Assembly (NCBI RefSeq): GCF_000247695.1
Contig: NW_004624796.1
Location: 149,460-213,459, forward strand
Length of the DNA: 64,000 bases
DNA from: Heterocephalus glaber
Taxonomy: Eukaryota > Chordata > Mammalia > Rodentia > Bathyergidae
Direction: 5' to 3'
Part shown: in pieces, positions 36,301 to 48,100 of the stretch
How positions within the stretch are numbered: the first letter of the stretch is position 1
Layout of the letters: every line of letters starts with the position of its first letter
Position numbers and translations under genes: made by a program
The notes under the pieces: model-generated
Seen by the model: only the letters and a program-made list of their open reading frames with translations
The model's database searches: none
What the model was told of the DNA's origin: nothing

Positions 36301-36879
36301 CCTGGACCCATAGGGTCTCTGCAGGCTTCTGGACTATACTTGGCATTCTCCCAGCCTCCCACCTCTTTCTGCATCCCTTGAGTATGCTGACATTCCATCT
36401 AATGGCCTTCCACAGTGCCTGCACGCTGCTGGACACTGACCAAATGTCCAGGGGTGTTGAGCTTGACCCTTCTTCCTCCAAGTTCGAATCAATGTTATGG
36501 TGCAATTCACTTGTGTCTTTCAAGCACCCAGTGTGGCATGCTCATGATACCCACAAGGACAGACACCAGGCTTTCCAGTTTCCTGGCAGAGTCCCTTCAG
36601 GGATGTCCTGTCCTCCAGGGAAGGGGTATTATTCCTAAACTTTTACATCTTTTGTTGACCTTTTCCATAGCCACAAAATATTTTACTAATGTTTAAAAAT
36701 TTTTCCTTAAACAACTCCAGGCTTTTGTCAGATAGAATTGTCTAATTCCTGCACTTGAAAGTCTTGGAGAGGCAATAATAATAAAGTGAATATTTGCTGA
36801 GTGTTTTATACATGATGAATTAAGTGTTGTTCACATCCAAGTTATTTAAACATCCAAACACTGCTGGGAGACATTGATA

Positions 36880-37050
36880 TTGCCTCAGTTTTGTAAAAGA
36901 GGTTACTGACCACAAGGGAGGTAAGTAGCTTGTCCAATTTATTAAAAATAAAGGAAAGGAGGCAGAGCCATGTTAAAAAATTTCCCCAGGTTAACATAGA
37001 GAGTAAGTGGCGGAGCTGGAGTCTGAACGCAGCCGACTGGTTTAAGTCGC
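36880..37050 (-). repeat. MIR, antisense
   Basis: TGCCTCAGTTTTGTAAAAGA and GAGAGTAAGTGGCGGAGCTG, then GAGTCTGAACGCAG, matching the inverted MIR 'agtaagtggcagagctgg' segment. Confidence 0.65.
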
Positions 37051-37639
37051 CCTCTGCTGGACGGAGCAGGGCTGCTCTGCTGGGGAGCGCGACACTGTGA
37101 AGAATAAACACCACCCGTGTGGCTGGCATCTCAGCTTCACCACTGCGTTCTGGGTGAGGTGGCAGAAGGACGCAACCCCTCCAGGCTGCATGAAATAGAA
37201 AGCTCATTTGGATGAGGCCTAGGATTCCTCCCAGCTGGATCACTTTGGAAACCTTCTTTTTTCTCTTTCACATTCCCTCTTTCTGGATAATCATTTCAAA
37301 ATAATTTGTGTGATCCTCCACATCCTACCTTTAAAAACCTTGCCTATTTGGATGTGCCTATGATTAATTGTAGTGCGTCTGTCCTGGATTATAATTTCCT
37401 GTTTATTCCCAAATAAATTCATCTCCTCGGAGAGCCAGTCTGTCTGTTGTTGGTTAGGTCGATACAATTAAGCTGTTATTATATATGTAATTCCCAGTTC
37501 ATCCCAGGTTTCCATCCTATCCTGACTTCCATTCCATTTTTCACTTCCTTCAGAATGAGTTTGTTATTTCTCTCTGTGTGTGGTGAGCTTCTCTGGCAAT
37601 TGATAAAGCCTACGGGCCCTTCTCATAGTACTGTTTTTA

Positions 37640-37875
37640 AATCCAAAAAGTAAAACACATGCAATTACAAAAGAAACATACTATACCTTTACATACTATA
37701 TCTTGGAATTCCCAATGATGAATGTCATAATATTCTATACCTAAAATGTACCAATAGGGCTGGGGATTTAGCTCAGTGGTTTCGCCGCCTGCTGCGCAAG
37801 CGCAAGGGCCCGATTTCGATCCCCGGCACCAGAAAAAAAAAAAAAAAAGCACCAATAAACTTAATGAATAATAAA
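37640..37875 (+). mobile_element. LINE-1 3' tail split by an ID SINE
   Basis: TATACCTAAAATGTACCAAT is the L1 tail motif, resuming after the ID as CACCAATAAACTTAATGAAT and AATAAAAAAG. Confidence 0.7.
37757..37848 (+). mobile_element. ID SINE, near-intact
   Basis: GGGCTGGGGATTTAGCTCAG, TGGTTTCGCCGCCTGCTGCG, CAAGCGCAAGG and B-box TTTCGATCCCCGG, then an A tail of 16. Short direct repeat G(T/C)ACCAATA at 37748-37756 and 37849-37857 flanks it (one mismatch). Confidence 0.93.
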
Positions 37876-37894
37876 AAAGACACATGCTATACTG

Positions 37895-38340
37895 TAGCAT
37901 AGTTGTATTAATTCCCTATTGTGCTACAAATTACTGCACACTTGGTGGCCTAAAATAGAGCAAATTTATTATCTACAATTGCAGAGATCAGACGTCAAAA
38001 TGGGTTGGCAGGATTGTGACCCTTCTGGAATTGCTCTGAAGAACCTGTTCCTGGACCTTTTCCAGTTTCACGATCTACCTCCACTCCTTGACTAGTGGCT
38101 CCCCCTTCTGTCTCAAAGCCAGAAACCACATTGCTGCCAACGTTACTGCTGACGTCTCTGATTCTGGGTTCCTGCTTTCCTCTTTTAAAGACCCACCTGG
38201 GAAATCCAGGACACTCTCCCATCTCAGAATCTTAATTTGCATCTTCAAAATCCTCTTTTCCATGTAAAGAAACATATTGACATTTCTGTGGTTATGATGT
38301 AGGCATCTTGGGCAGGGAATACTCTGATTACCACACTAGT
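37895..38340 (-). repeat. Old mammalian interspersed repeat, antisense
   Basis: Runs from TTGTATTAATTCCCTATTGT and ACACTTGGTGGCCTAAAATA through CCAAACCA-poor text to GATTACCACACTAG. It resembles a common element with 'acaaattaccacaaacttagtggctt'. Class not resolved. Confidence 0.5.
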
Positions 38341-38789
38341 GTACAGCAATACATGATTAATTAGCCTTTTATATTAATGGATTAAATAACAGAATCTAGT
38401 GGCAGATCTGATAAGTCCTGCAACTTTACAAAGGTAGTGATGGTAAACAATGCTCAGCGTACTTGTACCAGCTGTAGTTTTGTAGGAAAATATCTGCTCA
38501 CTCTGGGACTGAGTCATGGGTACTGAAAAGCACTGTGGTTTCTTTCCTGTGTCTTTAAGGACCCAGCTTGGCTTGTGTGAGTTCAGATGGTTGAGCTGAG
38601 TTATGTCACATTCCTCTTCTTTTTTAGATAGCTGATTCATAGAAGGCAAATATAATTCTTTACACTTTGTTGAATTTCAAAAATCCAAACAAAGTGAGAC
38701 ACCCTCCATGAAGCCCTCTTGACAGCCTGCCCTGCTCATCAGGAAGGGTAGAAGCAGCAAAAGGTGGACAGGATTACTGTTTTCTGATT

Positions 38790-38885
38790 ATCTTCACTAG
38801 TCACTAGCTCTGTGATCATGAGCAAAGGCCTTACTTTTGGGGCTTCAGATTCCTCATCTGTGAAATGAACTGGTCAAAGGGAATT
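38790..38885 (+). repeat. MIR SINE
   Basis: TAGTCACTAGCTCTGTGATC, then CTTCAGATTCCTCATCTGTG and AAATGAACTGG, the well-known MIR core and 3' text. Confidence 0.75.
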
Positions 38886-38989
38886 TGGAAATGGTCTGCA
38901 GTGGTTCCTCAAACTTGACGGTTTAGTGGTCAAAACTGTGCTAGTGTAATATCATATCCAGACACTAGAGGGAAGCATCGACTAAAATT

Positions 38990-39180
38990 TGCTGAGAAGC
39001 CCAGGTAAACCAGACCCTGTTTGGAAGCTCATTTTATTCTACACATTGTTAGCAGCAGAGGATAGAGAAAGATACATCATTACCGATTGCTATTGTGTCC
39101 CCATGATTCAGTCATTTTTCAAACACACAAGACTTTTGGGGGTCGTTTTAGATCTAAACCATAAAATTAGTAAACTATTC
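38990..39180 (-). repeat. Fragment of a MaLR-type LTR, antisense (5' end)
   Basis: GGGGGTCGTTTTAGATCTAA and ACCATAAAATTAG correspond to the start of the LTR at 29750-30174 (GTCATTCCAGATCTAAACCA). Only the start is recognisable. Confidence 0.4.
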
Positions 39181-39339
39181 TGTTTGAATTTGCAAGGCAT
39201 TAGAAGGATCAATCCAATAATTGAACTGAGACATTTGAGAGGATTTTTATTTAAATAATGAAGGGATTGAAAAAAACAAGTATAAATGTAAAATGACAAC
39301 TCTGCTTTAAGGGAAATAAGAAATAGCTTACTCTTACTC

Positions 39340-40295
39340 TTTTTTTTTTTTGCCTTTGCCAAAATACGATTTTATTTTGAAAGTCATTTGAAAGGTACGA
39401 GTAAGAGACCTAAAACTCAATGGATACAGATCCCAAATTCATATTCTCTCCAGCCCCACCAATGGTCTTTGCATGCCAAAAAGTTGCTTGCTTTGGTAAT
39501 TCCTATTTTTAGCTTCCTGAAGAAGTGATCTTTTCCCATAAGCCATCTTCATTTATTTGTAGAGGAGAGCTTTATTTCCAGGAAACAGTGTGTTCATTGG
39601 AGATGGGTATTTTTTTCAAAAAACATTAAGGTAGATCTCATATGCTCAACAAAGTGGGGGGGGCGCCACCAAAGGGGATGTTGAAAGATTCTCTACTATT
39701 TGCTTATCATCTTGCTGTAACCAGAAATCCACACGTGGAAGTGGTGTCCAGGAATATGGGCCTATTCGAAGTTGTTCAGCCTTTGCATCGTAAATGCCAA
39801 TCATCGAGCCTGCACGGCACGCAGCAACTCCTCCAGGCCTCGATCTTTAAAGGAGGCTCTGAAAAAAAATCTCTGCAGCTTTAATGTTGACAGCAATACC
39901 ATAAATTATCAAAAAATGGTTTTCATTTTCTTCCCGGTCATTTAACTCCATCACACATCATGTCACTAAGTGAATGTCATCTTCNNNNNNNNNNNNNNNN
40001 NNNNNNNNNNNNNNNNNNNNNNNNNNNNNNNNNNNNNNNNNNNNNNNNNNNNNNNNNNNNNNNNNNNNNNNNNNNNNNNNNNNNTCACTGAAGCCTCCCA
40101 CAAGGTGCACTTCCAGCCTTCCACATTGAGCATGCTTAGAACAGGACTTTATGGAGTTCAGGATCAAGGAGACTTCGGCTTTGGTATCTGCTCCATCACC
40201 GTGTGTCAGGCAGGTAGCCCCATTACCTGTGGTCCTGAGTGACCATGTCCTGAGCACATGGAATCAAGTAACTCTGAATGACATGTTCCTCATGG
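39340..40295 (-). pseudogene. NTAN1: NTAN1 processed pseudogene (retrocopy), 5'-truncated, containing an assembly gap
   Basis: NTAN1 deamidates N-terminal asparagine in the N-degron pathway; this is a dead copy. Read on the minus strand, protein pieces of NTAN1 occur in order: GNGATCLTH, CGRLEVHLVGGFS, (100 N), EDDIHLVT, ELNDREENENH, IYGIAVNIKAAEI, QLRIGPYSWTPLP, VDFWLQQDDKQIVENLSTSP and GNKALLYK. They are contiguous without introns. The 3' UTR ends with AATAAA (39371-39376 on the complement) and a 12-nt A tail (39340-39351), the marks of L1-mediated retrotransposition. An in-frame TGA follows EDDIHLVT, and there are several indels and stops later. The N-terminal third is missing, and the left boundary at about 40295 is approximate. 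Confidence 0.88.
39985..40084. other. Assembly gap (100 N)
   Basis: Exactly 100 N, a common placeholder for a gap of unknown size. It falls inside the NTAN1 retrocopy, between the codons for GGFS and EDDIHLVT. Confidence 0.99.
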
Positions 40296-40299
40296 AAGA

Positions 40300-40930
40300 A
40301 GTTTGTTACGGCTTGTGTCTAGATGTCCCCCCAAAACCTCATGCGGTCATAGATGAGGCTTTTCAGAGGGGTTAAGGGTGTGTGATTACTAAGTTAGTCC
40401 AGTAGTTGGTTTGGCATAGTTCTGAGAGTGGACAATGGGAAGGCCCACCGTGGGTGTAAGTGCTGCCTGCCCTAAGGGCATGCAGTCTGGATAGAGTAAA
40501 AGGGACAGAAAGAGAACTGCTATTGTTGCTTGTTACTTCTGTATACTTTGCTGCCTTCTGTCCACCATGAACTGTTTTTCTTCTGCCGTGCCCCTCTACC
40601 GTGCTACTCTGCCTTGAAGCCAGCCAACTATAAACTGAAACCTCTACAAACCGGGAGTTTCAATAAAACCTTTCCTCCTTTGACTTTGATATTGGCATTA
40701 TTTCCATGGTGTTGGTTTTCTGGACATGCAGAATTCAAGAGTTACGGGGTCTTGAAGGCTTATACCCATGTTTCAGAGGGAAGCCTTGGAGGCCAGACAA
40801 TGTATCCCTGAGAGTGCAATCAATGAATGATGCTGTGAGAATGAAGCCAAAGATGCAGCGGAGATTTTAGGAAGTTGTAGATGCCAAGAACACCATAATC
40901 GAGAGGGATGAAACAAAAAGCAGATCCCCT
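40300..40930 (+). mobile_element. MaLR-type LTR plus start of internal region
   Basis: The LTR part runs GGCTTGTGTCTAGATGTCCC to CAATAAAACCTTTCCTCCTT. Afterwards TTGGTTTTCTGGACATGCAG, TTTCAGAGGGAAGCCTTGGA and so on are shared with 35030-35230. The normal layout LTR-internal is therefore kept but with an internal deletion. It adjoins the NTAN1 retrocopy. Confidence 0.65.
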
Positions 40931-41759
40931 AACTTTGAAGGTACATCCTTGTCTATAAGAGCTATTATCATTGGTTCAAACCTACATATATTACGAAGAT
41001 TTGGGCTATACCTAAGAGCTCAGAGTGCCTGGATGTATGGCATCATTCACCTGTATTTGGTCATTCACCTGCTTTTTGGCTAAAGTCTAGCTGAAATGGC
41101 ATAATTATTTAATTATTTAATCTTTTATTTTTGGGTCAGGATTTTTAGCCACCTAGTTTGTAGTAAGGCTGCACTGTAATGAAAATGAAAACAATTCTCT
41201 TTTTGTTTAGAGTTTGAGGATAAAATTTATCCCATTTGCTGAGGATGTACCTCAGAGGGCTGTGATGGGGATTGACTTGGCATTTTCCATCTGGCAGAGA
41301 GTATACCTAGAGCTTAAGGAGGGAGTGGCTCCCCATACTAACTAACAGGCAGTCTAAGGCACGAGGGTTCATCTTCCTGAAGCCCTTAGAGCTGTGAATC
41401 AGCTGTAACATATCTTCCCCAACGATAAAATTGCTTTGGTTAACTAGGAACCTGGAACTTAGTTTTTGGCTCTTATTCTGTGAAACCAGAGGCAGGACAA
41501 ACATTGGACTAGGACTTACCTGGCAACAATTGTACAGATCTGATCACTATGGAACAGGCATCACAAGCCCTCTGTAAAGGATAATTGGGCCTGGCCAGTA
41601 GACGGCACCTGAGGCTCATAATTGGGGAGGTAACCATAGCCCAAGCTAAGAAGTGTTCAGAGAAAATGTTCAAACAGGTTTGGAAATATGATTTTTGATC
41701 CATACCTACAAGTTATCATAGCTTAGCATGTAGTAATTTGTGGAGCAGCCAGAGGCCAG

Positions 41760-42290
41760 CAGTTTTTTTTTTTAAAGATATCTGGCAGAAAAATGATTGA
41801 TATAGGAAATTGAAAATAAAAAAAGCTTTTCCTCTAAAATTAGGGATGTACAAGGATGTCCACTTTTAACACTCTTTTTCAATATGATATTATAAACTAA
41901 TCAGAGCACTCAGGCAAAAGAAGAATGAAAGGAAAATGTCAAATTGTCCCTGTTTGTAGATTATATGATTTTATATCTAAAAAAACTTGTCTACCAAAAT
42001 CTTCTTAGAACTGATAAATAAATTCAACAAAGCAGCAAAATACAAAATCAACATTAAAATTTGTAGCATTTCTGTACAGCAATATAAGTTGCTGAAAAAG
42101 AAATGACAAAAATAATCTTATTCATGACAACCTCAAAACAAACAAAATAAAAAAGCCCAAATACCCTTGGGAGTGAATCTAACCAAAGTTGTATAAAAAG
42201 CCCTCTATAATGGAAAATTATAAAACACTGAAGAAAGTAATTGAAGAATGCTGTAGAAGGTAAAAGATCAAATACTTATGGATGGGAGGA
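41760..42290 (+). mobile_element. Old LINE-1 ORF2 fragment, plus strand
   Basis: AGATTATATGATTTTATATC (the FADD region, decayed), AAATACAAAATCAACATTAA, TTTCTGTACAGCAATATAAG, AAATACCCTTGGGAGTGAAT are standard sense L1 text. Frames broken. Confidence 0.8.
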
Positions 42291-42309
42291 ATTGACATGA
42301 TTGCATTGC

Positions 42310-42540
42310 TAATGCTGTGGTAGGCCCTAGTCTCTAGTGAGCCTGTGCCTCGGCCTGGACCTGCCGGCTCCTCAGTTCCCTCCCTCCACAAGTCAGACAG
42401 GAAGGCCCTGGGGGCCACTGTTGAGTATTTCTTTACCCTCACAGGGAAAGCTGGGGGATCTGAAGTTGGCTCTTTCCCCATTTGGCAGGTAGATTTGGCT
42501 CTCATAAAAAGCCAAAATAAACTGGACTTGGTAAAATAGT
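42310..42540 (+). other. GC-rich block at the end of an L1 fragment, possible processed-transcript relic
   Basis: Abrupt change to GC-rich sequence (CGGCCTGGACCTGCCGGCTC), with an open frame PGPAGSSVPSLHKSD that continues to the end, closing with AAAATAAACTGGACTTGG and a short T run. It could be a 3' UTR-like fragment of some processed pseudogene. Parent gene not identified. Confidence 0.3.
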
Positions 42541-43955
42541 TTTTTTAAATGGAGGTCTTGGATAGTAAGAACAGATGCTTCAGAGAGTGGTTATTTTTGT
42601 CTTCTTGCTTTTCAGGTGTGTATTTGCTTTGTAACTTTTGGTTTTCTGATGGATCTAAGAAGGGTTTTTACTTTCAGTTTGTTTACCTTCTGTCTTGTTA
42701 TGCAGATAAAAGTAACAATTTCAAGTGCCTTCCTTGTCAGATTTGAAACGGAAAGTCTAATACTGTCAGTGTGTTCAGATTTTCTTTCTTTTATGAAGAA
42801 TAGCTCTGAATTATATACTATAATTTCCTGAGACTTCACATCTTCTTCTTATCTTTCTATTACCTTAAAGAGGCCTCAGAAATTTACTTGGCTACATTTG
42901 GTCATGTAAAATGATTATCCCCAGAGCAGAAAGTCTATAAAATAAATGGGTTTCTATCAACTGACTGAGAAAAAGTGACCTGTGAGACATTGCAAAAGAA
43001 AACACACCCACGCACAACTGTAGCCTAAGAGTTTAATCCCAATTATGCATTGTCTTAAAAGATGAGGTTATAAAATAACATATGTATAACATATGTTATA
43101 TATATGTACTATTGTATACTTTAAATCAGAAAGTAAATTATATATACTATTCTATATATATACTACAAATTATTGTATGCTTTAAATTACTAATTTAAAA
43201 TATAAATTAGTTCAGAAAAGTTGTGCATTGTGCAGTTTGGTTGCTTATGTTCCAGCTTGAGGACATGACGCATGTAGTCATAAGAAGAAGCAATTAAACA
43301 GGAATAAGTATTAGAAAGATGAGGCAAGTCTTGAAAAACTGTCAGTGTCAAAGTTATTTAATTTTCCAAATAGGCCTATGATGTCCCTTATTTTAACAAA
43401 GACTTGAGATCAAGTTTTCATCATTTAGAATTAGAATGTTAACTTTATGTTCCTAAAAAAATAAAAAATAAAATATTTGTACATGTGTTACCCAAAGTTA
43501 ACATATTTAGTGATTCTTATGCTATTTTGCACATATGTGTTTACAAAGGATGCTTGAAAATTTAAAAGAATTGTAATTACCAAATTCATTCAGTACCATA
43601 ATATTGGTTTCAGAGAAAATATTTCAAAGCTTAGTTATATGTAAGTATGCCTTCTTTGCATGGGAAATATTTAAACAGTAATATATTAATATTTTTAAGC
43701 TTCAAATCTGGCGAACATGGTGTTAGGTACAGGAAAACTGGATCAGCTCAATTGTTTCTCTGACTTCGTGACTCACTTGGGGCTGGGACTCCACTTGGCT
43801 GTCTCTGGTCGTGTACAGTGAGCTCTTCAGAGGAAAGTCTTTTAAATGGGTTTCAATTATTGGCTAAGGGGAAAAAGCCTACCGAGATATGATAAGTGGT
43901 AAAACAGATACAACTGCAGCTGTCCTAAGGGGCTTCCCACCTAATAAGATCACTG
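42541..43955. other. No gene recognised; AT-rich
   Basis: Includes a palindromic AT stretch at 43077-43200 (ATAACATATGTATAACATAT). Short open frames only. Confidence 0.4.
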
Positions 43956-44830
43956 CTGTTACTGACACACAGAGCTTGCTCTTGGGTAAAGTACGTGCAC
44001 GGTTTTCTGTCATCACCGCAATGCACTCGTCCAAGGAGAACCTGTCAGTGTCTCACCAGCAGAGGCGCGTTCCCCCGACCTCCTCCACCTCCCCACATCT
44101 GTCTCCTCAGCGTCCTTCCAGGCCGGGTCTTCCGTCACCTTCCTCCCAGCTGTCGCACAGGAGGCCTCACTGGCTTATTTCCTAGGAGGGTCTTGGCCCA
44201 GGAGTGAATGCTGAAACTGTGGGACAGAAGCACACAAATAATTAAACCAAGGGGCAAGAGCACACAGGCTGCGTGAGAATCGAATGGTGAAGCAGCAGAG
44301 TCTTCCCTCGTGAAACATGCTGTGTCTGGCCATCGTCCTTCCTCCTTCAGCAAGAGAAACTGCCCAGCCTCGGGACGGCTTCTGACCCAGACTTCTCTGC
44401 TCCTTTCTTCTCCCGCAGCGATGTTCTACCTAAAAGCCAGAGAGCGCTTGGCGTGCAGCGTTCTGCTCCCGGGAGTCTCCCAAATGCTGGGTCCTCTTGG
44501 GGGAGAGTCGCCCCTCTGGGCCTCGCGGTGGCTGGACTAAGTCGCTCCTCTGGGTAATCATTCATCCTCTCGGCCGACACTTCCTGGATCTCTGAGCCCT
44601 GAGCCCTTGGATGGGTGGTCCCTTCGCATAAGCGCCTCCCTCTCTGGACTGCGTGCAGTGGGTTTTCTTTTTTCCTGAAAAGGTTAGAAGAACTCTGTCT
44701 GATGGTGACCTGATGACCGCTACTCTCTCTCGGAGGCTGAGAACTCCACGTACTCCCACCCCAGATGTGTCTGTGAAATGACTGTATCACCCTTGTCCCC
44801 AGCCCAGCCTCCAGACTTATACACAAATCA
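43956..44830. other. GC- and CpG-richer block downstream of AKR1C, nature unknown
   Basis: Contrasts with AT-rich sequence on both sides. The minus strand is open for 174 codons (44871-44347), the longest frame in the window, but it begins in the putative AKR1C 3' UTR and lacks recognisable domains. It could be an old LTR, a decayed transcript copy or unique sequence. Confidence 0.3.
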
Positions 44831-44839
44831 GTTTTTAGT

Positions 44840-44845
44840 TTTAAT
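44840..44845 (-). terminator. AKR1C: Possible AKR1C polyadenylation signal (ATTAAA)
   Basis: I see no AATAAA on the minus strand in the first 300 bases after the stop codon. The first common variant is ATTAAA here, about 260 nt downstream, which would give a 3' UTR of ordinary length. An AATATA-type hexamer also occurs near 44915. Assignment is by motif and distance only. Confidence 0.3.
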
Positions 44846-45102
44846 GAGTCAAAAGCAAACAAACCGTGCAAGTAATAGATACAGTACTAGGTAAGAAGTT
44901 TTAGGGAAAACAATTTATATTTTTCAAAATATGACAAAAAGTTAGTGTCCTTCTTCCAAATCTATGGTATGGTTCCACCATAGTATGAGTTGACAGCAAG
45001 CATGAACAGGTGAGAAGAAATGAGTCTAAACATCTGTATTTGAGACATCTCTTATATCCGTATCCACGCACAGGGGCTTCTGGGCGAAGTTAGGCTTCCA
45101 TG

Positions 45103-45145
45103 TTAATAGTCATCAGAAAATGGATAATTAGGATGGGCAGCACCA
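45103..45145 (-). CDS. AKR1C: AKR1C exon 9 coding part (residues 310-323 and stop)
   Basis: 43 nt completing Ile310 and encoding [13 protein letters not shown], then TAA at 45105-45103. The PNYPFSD motif is the family's C-terminal loop C, a main determinant of substrate choice, and the end point gives exactly 323 residues. The acceptor TTTTAG precedes it (AG at 45147-45146), after a T-rich tract. Intron 8 is 1525 bp. Confidence 0.92.
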
Positions 45146-48100
45146 CTAAAACAAGAAAGAAAAATGCATAATATGAGGTTGACAACTGCATTTTTAGAGG
45201 GGTAAAAATAAGTGATACCTATTTTCTTTATTAATTGGTTATAGAATTTGTAATAAATGAATTACTAGAAAATATGTTTTAAAGTTTTATCTGAATTATT
45301 TCATTTGTATTCTTTAACAAAGTATTACCTTATTCTTTCTTATTTCAAATTTTCAATGAGAATGGATTCTGTTTATACCTTGTATAGGACAAGGACAATT
45401 TCAGATATTGCTCAAAATAAATATATTTTATGCTATACACTTTCAGGCTAAAAATTTCAATTCCACGTCCATAATTCAGTAATTATTTTACTTGCTGTCC
45501 CTTACACATAGCATATTGTGTTTGACTCAGAAATGGAAGGAATATCATTTATAAGATAGCTTTACATGCCCAAAGAGTTTACTGTATTATTTATAAAACT
45601 TTATTCTTTAATAATGCAATGTATAAAGTGTTAAAATCACTAATTTTAAGTAATTAATTGTTAGAATTATTGCTTACTTGACCTCTTTTTTTCATAATGT
45701 TACTACCTTTTTCTTTACTCTTCTCTATATTATAAAAATATTAGCAAGGGTAATGTGTATTTACCTACTTTTGAGTACATGCGCTTTTGCATTGTGTAAA
45801 TGCCCTTTCATACATTATCACATTTATTTCAAATAAGAATTAAAATTTCCACAGATAGAAGAGGTATATATTTCTTGTTAGGCTCAATTATAATATCTGT
45901 CCTTTCTCATTTTCTACATCCTTAGTGCATGAAAGGGGACTAAGCTCTATTGATAGTTACAAATTCTCTCCAAGATGAGGCTTTTTTTGGTACAATCTTC
46001 CTCAGATTCCCTCTCTTCTTGATAACTTGGTCAGCCTCTCTGTTAAAATCTGCATGCTTCAGAAAATCACAACTAAGTGCTCAGTTAATGTCCTCCATGG
46101 CAGCCTTTCTAAAGGCACACGGAGTGTTTGGGTTTTGAACAATTATGTGTAGTGAAAAGAGAGACATGAAATTATTAAACACACTAAATTGCCTTATTCA
46201 GTGAAGAGTTTCAAACAAAGGAGATGAGAATTCTTGGTGTGGACCACAAAAGTAATGAAGATCCCTTTAATTTGATAGAAAATTGAACAGGTTAGGGGAA
46301 AGACGATTTAAACATGATTTCTGGAAAGGTCTAGACTGCACTGGTAATATCCACAGTGTGTATCCACAGGAGAGTTGCAGAATACAAAGGTGTACATGCA
46401 GTATGCATGCAGCAATGATTTTGGCTGATCTGGAACATTCCATGGAATAAGAAGTGCAGAGGTGCCTGAGTGGGCATCCAAGCTGACCCTGGTTCCACGC
46501 ATCCTGTTGCTGGGTCAGAGAAGAGAACTTAAGAAGGGTTCCAGAAGCTCCTGTTTCATCCTAACTCGAACTGGTAACTTTCTTCCTACTACTGAGGCAA
46601 CTTTTAGCAACCATGTTATATCTCTTCTCAGAAAATAAATCGAAGCAACATATTTACCAAAATTACTTACATATCAAGGGTAATATATCGAACATTTTTG
46701 TTCAGGCCATCTAGGACTTTCATGTCCTCTGAAGTCAACTGGAATTCAAAAGCCTACCACATAAGTAGAAGAGTTCTATTATATTTACATTGAATGTTTG
46801 CCAATCTAAAATTTTCAAATTAATCAGATTAAATAGTGCACAAAACCCCTAAAATATATGAAGACTTTCTAAAAGTTATTAAAAACAGCAGCAAGAAACT
46901 CAAATGAATAATGAACACCAGGTGAAAAATAAAAAGAAATCTATTCTTACATATAAAATATTAAAACTGCAGAACACTTCAAACAAAAAAATATTTCTAA
47001 TAAAGGTAAGTAAAATCAAAGCTGCCATGATTCAAAGAGGACAGTGTCTTCTAACTATCCAGAATAATCTAGAGTCAAATTTTGAAATATAAATTCAGTA
47101 ATTTTCAGGATACAGTTGAATTTCCATATCCCATCAATGAACAGTTAGAAGGTAAAAGCTGTTCTTTTCAACATAAGCCAGGAATTGTTTGCGCAATGAT
47201 GTCATGTTCAAAGAACCCAGGAACTGACTCAAATTATCTCATTGTCTCAGTTTGTGACGCTTTAAACATGAGAATGATTTTTATTAATTGTTAACATATT
47301 GAAATGAATGGATCATTAAATCTACAGTAAAAATTTATCAGAGACAATTTAAAATCTCAACCATATAACACTGATGAATCTAAGAGAAATATTCTTTTAA
47401 TTTTTCTGTAAATTAAAAAATTATCAAAATAAAAAATATTATCAAAAGATGATCAACATCATAGATTTCCTTGAATAAATCTAAATTTTCTGTTTCTAGA
47501 TATGTCTTAGTGGAAAAACTTGTCAAACTTATCTTTTAATATAAAAGAGCACCTAAAAAATTGAAAATTTGTATCACAATCATGGATTATAAACCTTAAT
47601 ATTGTCAAAATTTCTCTCCAAATATATCAACTGCTTCAATGGAACATAAAATAAACACTTAAAGAAAATTCGGTAGGTTCATAAAGTGCTTCTCCATTTT
47701 GTTTAACACAAGAATCACACAAGAATTGCCAAAATATTTCTAAATCAAGGAGTGAGTAATAAAATATTTTGTTACTCTGGGTAACAAGACTGATTTTTTA
47801 AACATATTAAAATTAGAGAAAAGGAAATGTATCAGTTGATGAGAGGAGAGAGGTCTGAAATGTACTCATTGCTGCTGGTAACTGTGGATAACCATTTGAC
47901 AGTCGCGTATGTACATTTTATCCTTATGTTGCATAGCATTCACACACCAGAGTTGGAATAAAGACCAGTGTAAAAGGAAAGACAGTAAGCCTTGTAAGAT
48001 GATATAGTAAACCCTGCTGTTTCCCCCAGATAGGAAAAGACATGATGTTTGCTGACCACCTGTAAAGGCACAGTGAGTTTGATTTTACTAAGAGAAGGAA

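Noticed and set aside
36173..36523. Ser/Pro-rich 116-codon minus-strand frame
   Set aside because: Its SPSPSPSASPS stretch is just the translation of the GGAGAA repeat at 36211-36300.
39958..40257. Functional NTAN1-like gene
   Set aside because: No introns, an A tail, an in-frame stop directly after EDDIHLVT and later frameshifts show a dead retrocopy.
44347..44871. 174-residue minus-strand open frame as a protein gene
   Set aside because: It has no recognisable domain, overlaps the likely AKR1C 3' UTR and shows no sign of a promoter or splice context. Kept only as a finding.
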